Source of the DNA: Nanobdellota archaeon
GTDB lineage: Archaea; Nanobdellota; Nanobdellia; Woesearchaeales; JAHIVG01
Direction of reading: 5' to 3'
Assembly (NCBI GenBank): GCA_018816705.1
Contig: JAHIVG010000103.1
Coordinates: 1-60,952, forward strand
Length of the DNA: 60,952 nucleotides
Part shown: piece after piece, positions 57,225-60,952 of the stretch
Position numbering within the stretch: the first letter of the stretch is position 1
Layout of the letters: every line of letters starts with the position of its first letter
The notes under the pieces: model-generated
Seen by the model: the letters and a program-made list of their open reading frames with translations, nothing else
What the model was told of the DNA's origin: nothing
Databases searched by the model: none
Made by a program: the position numbers and the translations under genes

Positions 57225-57857
57225 ATGATCGGCATAATAAGACGGTTCATAAACAAGTTCTTCAACGGGCTCTTCAAGAAGAAGAAGCACATCAAGCTGG
57301 GGCTATACGGACCCCCAAACGGGGGCAAGACAACGCTGGCCAACAGGATCTGCAAGGACTGGCTCGGGGAAGAGATGGGCAAGGTCTCGAACATACCTCA
57401 CGAGACGCGTGAGATACAGATAAAGGAGCAGATAGTCATCAAGTCAGGCGGCAAGGAGCTTTCCTTCAACCTCGTGGATACGCCGGGAATAGCCACAAAG
57501 ATAGACTATGAGGACTTCCTCAAGAGCGGCATGAAGGAGAAGGAGGCCAAGATCAGGGCGAAGGAGGCTACCAAGGGTGTCATCGATGCCATAAGATGGC
57601 TTGACGACATGGACCTCGTCATCGTGGTGTTAGACGCCACAGCAGACCCGTATTCCCAGGTCAACATCACGATAATCGGGAACCTCCAGGCGAGGGACAT
57701 CCCTGTGCTGCTGGTGGGCAACAAGGTGGACCTGAAGAGGGCTAAGCTCAAGAGGGTCCAATCTGCATTCCCGCAGTACAATCTGGTAGGCATATCCGCA
57801 AAATACGGAAACAGCATGGAGGAGTTTTATGAGGCGCTTTTCAAGATAGCTTCCTAA
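57225..57857 (+). CDS. Archaeal small GTPase (Era/TrmE-like)
   Basis: 210 aa. G1 GPPNGGKT (29-36), G3 DTPG (85-88), G4 NKVD (166-169), G5 SAK (191-193). A basic N-terminal stretch (FNGLFKKKKHIK) precedes the G domain. This conserved archaeal GTPase occurs with DUF2073 and a zinc-ribbon DUF2072 protein, as here. Role unknown, possibly ribosome or RNA linked. TATA (AGTTTTATTAAG) about 30 nt upstream of the ATG. Confidence 0.9.
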   Translation: MIGIIRRFINKFFNGLFKKKKHIKLGLYGPPNGGKTTLANRICKDWLGEEMGKVSNIPHETREIQIKEQIVIKSGGKELSFNLVDTPGIATKIDYEDFLKSGMKEKEAKIRAKEATKGVIDAIRWLDDMDLVIVVLDATADPYSQVNITIIGNLQARDIPVLLVGNKVDLKRAKLKRVQSAFPQYNLVGISAKYGNSMEEFYEALFKIAS

Positions 57858-57871
57858 AAAAGAGGTGTACC

Positions 57872-58249
57872 ATGTTAACCCTACAATTCATACCTTATGC
57901 AGAGATTCAGGGGCTGAGCTCCGGCAGGAGGACAAAGAAGCTCCTCGACGCAGCGAAGCAGAACAAGATAGTGCTTCTCCAGGGCAGGCTGACAAAGCAG
58001 GAAGAAGCAGACCTGATACAGAAGACCATGGAGCAGATAGACGACAAGTTCAAGGGGATAGAGCTCTCCGTGATCGCGCCCGGCAACATGGACGGCGCAT
58101 GGCATGAGAAGGTCAAGCAGCAGCTGCTGAGCCTGCTGATGGGCGACAGGGAAGGCTTCACCATCATAGGCCCCGCGACGATAGTCAAGGAGATAAGGAA
58201 AGACCCACACAAGATACAGCTCCTGATGAAGGACAAGAGGAAAAGATAA
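57872..58249 (+). CDS. DUF2073 family protein
   Basis: 125 aa, starting MLTLQFIPYAEIQGLSSGRRTKKLLDAAKQNKIVLLQGRL, then helices and FTIIGPATIVKEIRKDPHKIQLLMKDK. It matches DUF2073 by its opening and its neighbours: a GTPase 15 nt upstream and a zinc-ribbon DUF2072 protein whose ATG overlaps its stop. The three-gene cluster is a recurring archaeal unit. Biochemical role unknown. Confidence 0.88.
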   Translation: MLTLQFIPYAEIQGLSSGRRTKKLLDAAKQNKIVLLQGRLTKQEEADLIQKTMEQIDDKFKGIELSVIAPGNMDGAWHEKVKQQLLSLLMGDREGFTIIGPATIVKEIRKDPHKIQLLMKDKRKR

Positions 58250-58623
58250 TGCCCCACCAATGCGTGAGATGCAACAAGTTCTACACAGATGGTGCTGAGG
58301 AGATCCTGAAAGGGTGCACGTGCGGCGGCAGGCTGTTCTTCTACGTCAAGAAGGATTCTCTTGACAAGCTCAAGAAGGAGACTGTAAAGCTCTCTGACAG
58401 CCAGAAGAAGGAGATCGAAAAGGATGCCTTTGAGCTCGTGGGCGCGGACATAAACAGCGACGAGCCCATAGTGCTGGATTTCGAGAGCATAAGGATAATG
58501 AAGCCTGGCAGCTACCAGATAGACCTCGTGAACCTCTTCAGTAAACAACCGCTGATCTACAAGCTGGAGGAAGGCAAGTACATGATCGACCTGCCAGAGA
58601 CCTTCAAGAACATCAAAGAGTAA
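58249..58623 (+). CDS. Zinc-ribbon DUF2072 (OapB/OapC-type) protein
   Basis: 124 aa. N-terminal zinc ribbon: HQCVRCNKFYTDG...LKGCTCGGRLFFYVKK with Cys pairs (CVRC and CTCG). The rest is helical and beta mixed, ending DLPETFKNIKE. Related archaeal DUF2072 proteins co-occur with the GTPase and DUF2073 proteins just upstream. Its start overlaps the previous stop (TAATG). Possible RNA-binding role; inference. Confidence 0.85.
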   Translation: MPHQCVRCNKFYTDGAEEILKGCTCGGRLFFYVKKDSLDKLKKETVKLSDSQKKEIEKDAFELVGADINSDEPIVLDFESIRIMKPGSYQIDLVNLFSKQPLIYKLEEGKYMIDLPETFKNIKE

Positions 58624-58655
58624 CCTTTAAATAAGCTTCTCCCAAATGATGCGAT

Positions 58656-59246
58656 ATGGCCAAAGCCGAACCGCTGGGTCTGCATGTGACTAACTACGAG
58701 GTGAAGAGCCAGCAGTTCCCGTTCCACAGCAAGAGCTTCTACGTCATGATCCACGAATGGATGCTGGAGCATGAGTTCGCACCGGATGCTGCAGACCCTA
58801 ACTTCCCTGAGACCATGTACTACGAGTCCAGACAGCAGGATGGCAACAAGGAGATCTGGTGCTGGTGGCGCAACAAATACGTGCCCGAAGAGAACCCTTT
58901 CTACAGGTATGCCCTCAACATAAACATGCACTGGCTAGGGGCCAAGGACCAAGACGTCGTCCAGGACGGCAGGAAGATAAGGCTGCAGTCGGGAGAATTT
59001 TGGTTCATCGTCCAGGCAGTGCTCGAGGTCGATTATCAGGGTAAGTGGAGGAATCACTGGCTACTGAAGCACCTGCTCGAGACCTTCTGGAAGCGGTTTA
59101 TCTGGAAAGACCTGGAGAAGCACAAACACGAGTTGCACAACATCGCCTACGAGCTGAGGAAGGACGTCATGGAATTCCTGCAGACGAGGCAACCGAGGAA
59201 AGTACCTAGGTCATGGTGGCCCGAGAAGGGGCATATAACGCACTGA
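58656..59246 (+). CDS. Conserved-type hypothetical protein, Trp-rich
   Basis: 196 aa, unusually rich in Trp and His. Opens GLHVTNYEVKSQQFPFHSKSFYVMIHEWMLEHEFA; the middle IWCWWRNKYVPEENPFYRYALNINMHWLG and WRNHWLLKHLLETFWKRFIWKDLEKHKHELHNIAY suggest a compact, maybe lipid- or membrane-associated domain. TATA (CCTTTAAATAAGC) about 28 nt upstream. Family not recognised; it looks like a soluble DPANN-specific protein. Confidence 0.72.
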   Translation: MAKAEPLGLHVTNYEVKSQQFPFHSKSFYVMIHEWMLEHEFAPDAADPNFPETMYYESRQQDGNKEIWCWWRNKYVPEENPFYRYALNINMHWLGAKDQDVVQDGRKIRLQSGEFWFIVQAVLEVDYQGKWRNHWLLKHLLETFWKRFIWKDLEKHKHELHNIAYELRKDVMEFLQTRQPRKVPRSWWPEKGHITH

Positions 59247-59291
59247 GTTCTGGGAAAAATATATAAACCGCCTTTAAATACTCGACCGCGT

Positions 59292-59357
59292 GCCTCCGTA
59301 GTACACTCAGAAATCATAAAAATGATTTCTTCGTAACTACGGATGCTCGCTTCGCTC
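59292..59357 (+). repeat. Hairpin insertion duplicating the tRNA-Thr 5' end
   Basis: GCCTCCGTAG at 59292-59301 is an exact copy of the first 10 nt of tRNA-Thr (59358-59367). Between the two copies lies a 56-nt segment with hairpin AGAAATCAT-AAAA-ATGATTTCT and ACTACGGA, which can pair with either copy of TCCGTAG. The upstream copy lies where the promoter would place the original tRNA start, which suggests an insertion with a 10-bp target duplication. Confidence 0.62.
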
Positions 59358-59430
59358 GCCTCCGTAGCATAGTAGCTATTGCGTGGGACTTGTAATCCCA
59401 AGGTCGTGGGTGCGAATCCCACCGGAGGCT
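59358..59430 (+). tRNA. tRNA-Thr(TGT)
   Basis: Acceptor GCCTCCG/CGGAGGC; anticodon loop CTTGTAA with TGT; T arm GTGGG-TGCGAAT-CCCAC. No intron: the T loop is continuous here, unlike tRNA-Arg and tRNA-Cys in this window. Discriminator T. CCA not encoded. TATA elements lie around 59262-59280. Confidence 0.95.
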
Positions 59431-59760
59431 GTCAAGAACCACTGGTCATAGACTGGTGGTGTGTATGTAAGTGACCATACCAATGGGTGTGGTTCTTGAC
59501 TTACGAATGTAACCAGTGGATTCACTGCTAGTGAAGACGCTGGTGGAATGAGTGTATTCAATATCCTGGCGGCAATCAATCTCACGACAATTGCGGACTT
59601 CTTGATAATTGTTTACATCTGTACGACAAGGCGATAGTTCGCAAAATACGTCTAAGGGGAACCTTATCTGAAGGTAGGGCTAAAGGATAACAATTGTCCA
59701 TACAAAATCTATGGTAACCCGGCACGGCAGGAGGGTCTATTTCCCTAACTAAGTCAAATA
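59431..59760 (+). ncRNA. Candidate structured RNA downstream of tRNA-Thr
   Basis: Starts right after the tRNA with GTCAAGAACCAC (59431-59442), which pairs with GTGGTTCTTGAC (59489-59500, 12 bp perfect). Then ACCAGTG/CGCTGGT with tandem GA/GA internal loop and TTCACT/AGTGAA stem; GACAATTG (59586-) with CAATTGTC (59692-); AAGG-GGAA-CCTT; and CCATA/TATGG. No convincing long ORF; a 29-codon hydrophobic ORF (59548-59637) overlaps it. No known RNA class is recognised (not RNase P or SRP by eye). Confidence 0.5.
59548..59637 (+). CDS. Possible 29-aa membrane peptide inside the structured region
   Basis: ATG at 59548, stop TAG at 59635, with one hydrophobic segment (about LLTTIADFLIIVYI type). It is weakly supported: no SD and it sits in strongly base-paired sequence. 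Listed for completeness; the RNA interpretation is preferred. Confidence 0.2.
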   Translation: MSVFNILAAINLTTIADFLIIVYICTTRR

Positions 59761-59822
59761 ACCACTACTGAGTGGTCAAAAAACCGAAAGATTTAAATAG
59801 TGAGCTTCATTTCATCAAAACC

Positions 59823-60635
59823 ATGGAAGAAGGGTCATCTGCTTCAAAACTTGAAGCCGAACTTAACCGGGAAAGAGCAGGGAGATTGCGTGATAGTTAT
59901 GACGGACCAATTAGCTTTCTTTCTTCAGTTTTTGAAAAATTCAGAACACCTGAGTTAGAATCTTATCAACTCAACAGGCTAATTTTGGGTCGGGGAGGAA
60001 TTGGTGAAGTTGCTGCCCGAATTGCTGAGGTCACAAAACGTGTTAAGAGCTACACACCCACAGATAATGAAGATACTTTGGCCTATATACAAAACCTTGC
60101 TTCGTTTCTTATTGAAGAACAACATTACTTTTTGGCCCACACGCCCGATTCCGCTGTTGAAGAGGCTGCTTCAATTCTACGCGATTATGCAAAGAGATGC
60201 AAAGAACAGTTGCCAACTCACCCTGATGAAGACACACCAAGTCTTATTGGTTATATTCAGCTTCTAGAACCTGCAGATTATAAACCTGCTGACGATCCTC
60301 AGATGAAAATTTTTAAAGATGAACATGCACAGCCTCTTGTTAACCGTGTTAGGGACACCCTATTAACTGATAATCTTGACTGGACTGCAAGAGTAAACCA
60401 AATCGCTAAATATATTGAAGAAACCGTTCCAAATCCTCCCTGGGGATCCAATCCCGAATTATATTTCATTTGGGGAGTGCAGGCGATTCTAGACAGAGAT
60501 GTTAAAATCGGGCATCTAAACGGATTAGTCGCAAAAGGAGAATTCGATCATTCATCATTAAACAAGCTTTCTGAAGCCATAGAAACATATCATACAAAAC
60601 ATAAAAAAATTACTGCAGATCATCCCTTTTTTTAA
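59823..60635 (+). CDS. Hypothetical protein (270 aa)
   Basis: Start chosen at ATG 59823, with TATA (GATTTAAATAGTG) about 26-32 nt upstream, so leaderless; the track GTG 59772 lies upstream of this TATA. Mostly helical with a charged, Glu/Lys-rich sequence (SSVFEKFRTPELESY, IAEVTKRVKSY, YIEETVPNPPWG). No enzyme motif. Codon use is more A/T-ending than most of the window, like the 7.5-kb island genes. Family unknown. Confidence 0.65.
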   Translation: MEEGSSASKLEAELNRERAGRLRDSYDGPISFLSSVFEKFRTPELESYQLNRLILGRGGIGEVAARIAEVTKRVKSYTPTDNEDTLAYIQNLASFLIEEQHYFLAHTPDSAVEEAASILRDYAKRCKEQLPTHPDEDTPSLIGYIQLLEPADYKPADDPQMKIFKDEHAQPLVNRVRDTLLTDNLDWTARVNQIAKYIEETVPNPPWGSNPELYFIWGVQAILDRDVKIGHLNGLVAKGEFDHSSLNKLSEAIETYHTKHKKITADHPFF

Positions 60636-60937
60636 TAATTTGTTCTTCGGCTTTTCATGTGCTTTTTCTGAATTCTAAACCTGGGACCAAATACAGCTGA
60701 ACCTCCCTAGTTCCATGGATATACTAGACTCAAACAGCAAGAAAACCAAATAACCCCCCAAAATTGTTATTAGAATATGTGTAAGGCAGTATCCTACACC
60801 CCTCTAACCTATTCGCCTTCTAAGTAATAAGCGAACCAATCTAAAAGCCGATGAAATCTCAGGAAGAACCGGAAGAAAAGAGGGCCTGTACTTTAGAATG
60901 CGAAAGTTTTTATTCTAACTGGTAATCCGTTGGCTTC
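60636..60937. other. Intergenic stretch without recognised features
   Basis: About 300 nt. I see no convincing gene or strong repeat. A TATA-like element (GTTTTTATTC, near 60906-60915) at the right side fits the ATG at 60938. Confidence 0.4.
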
Positions 60938-60952
60938 ATGGACTATAAGACA
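60938..60952 (+). CDS. Start of a gene cut by the window edge
   Basis: ATGGACTATAAGACA (MDYKT) is preceded by a TATA-like tract about 26 nt upstream, the usual leaderless spacing of this genome. Only five codons are visible. Several archaeal aminoacyl-tRNA synthetases start like this, but no assignment is possible. Confidence 0.35.

Noticed and set aside
59376-59585. Minus-strand ORF with GGIRTHDLGITSPTQ
   Set aside because: It is the well-known false ORF produced by translating a tRNA gene on the opposite strand; it covers tRNA-Thr.
59431-59760. RNase P RNA, SRP RNA or group I intron
   Set aside because: I do not see the conserved core motifs of these RNAs; left as an unknown structured RNA.

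Overview
The window reads as a chromosome segment of a DPANN archaeon, most like Woesearchaeota or Pacearchaeota. This placement is inferred from gene content; no rRNA is present. Supporting signs are: archaeal information-processing genes (RPA, RadA, RadB, uS2, Rli1/ABCE1, PAN, aMBF1, archaeal TyrRS); a single-chain fusion of primase small and large subunits; class III signal-peptide (pilin-like) proteins; many TATA boxes 25-35 nt ahead of start codons with little or no leader; and tRNA genes with archaeal-style introns. Genes are tightly packed, often with ATGA overlaps.

Layout. 1-1.9 kb: membrane-anchored pilin-like proteins, including two Cys-rich tandem paralogs. 1.9-4.3 kb: RPA, a small protein and RadA. 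4.3-7.0 kb: a KAS III-like enzyme, ThpR and a methyltransferase. 7.0-7.4 kb: tRNA-Arg(TCT) with two introns and tRNA-Cys(GCA) with a 12-nt T-loop intron. 7.4-10.1 kb: an AT-rich island coding for membrane proteins, one with a transglutaminase-like core. 10.2-24.7 kb: mostly single genes and short operons (TrmI-RAM-DUF99, lamin-tail protein, APH-like kinase, ABCE1, PLP-binding protein, PriSL, Toprim). 24.7-31.7 kb: a palindromic element, a toxin-antitoxin-like pair, a short RqcH-like protein, a PPDK-N-like protein and the GlmS/nucleotidyltransferase pair. 31.7-36.2 kb: a regulator region with a 26-bp palindrome, winged-helix proteins, a dense GTGACA/TGTCAC array between convergent genes, an AK6 kinase, a membrane-bound ArsR-type regulator, YjbQ and a frameshifted mgtC. 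36.2-47.8 kb: PAN, the tyrS-tldD-pmbA operon, uS2, RadB, two multi-pass membrane proteins, aMBF1, a DUF2156 protein and a bacterial-type MetK. 47.9-53.4 kb: a six-gene operon with two processive GT2 enzymes, an SGNH hydrolase and two thioredoxin-fold proteins, probably for surface polysaccharide. 53.4-59.2 kb: a metallophosphoesterase, a three-gene HTH-like/PIN/nuclease-like operon, hairpin-rich elements, and the GTPase-DUF2073-DUF2072 cluster. 59.2-60.95 kb: tRNA-Thr with a duplicated 5' end, a highly structured non-coding stretch and a lone hypothetical gene.

Most unusual points: (i) two tRNA genes interrupted at the same T-loop position (59/60), one of them also interrupted inside the anticodon stem with a near-perfect bulge-helix-bulge; (ii) 14 GTGACA/TGTCAC hexamers within 275 bp between convergent 3' ends; (iii) several families of dispersed palindromic elements, one folding as a branched cloverleaf; (iv) the overlapping three-gene HTH-like/PIN/nuclease-like operon; (v) a candidate structured RNA immediately downstream of tRNA-Thr. 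All functional calls come from reading motifs by eye; no database search was run.
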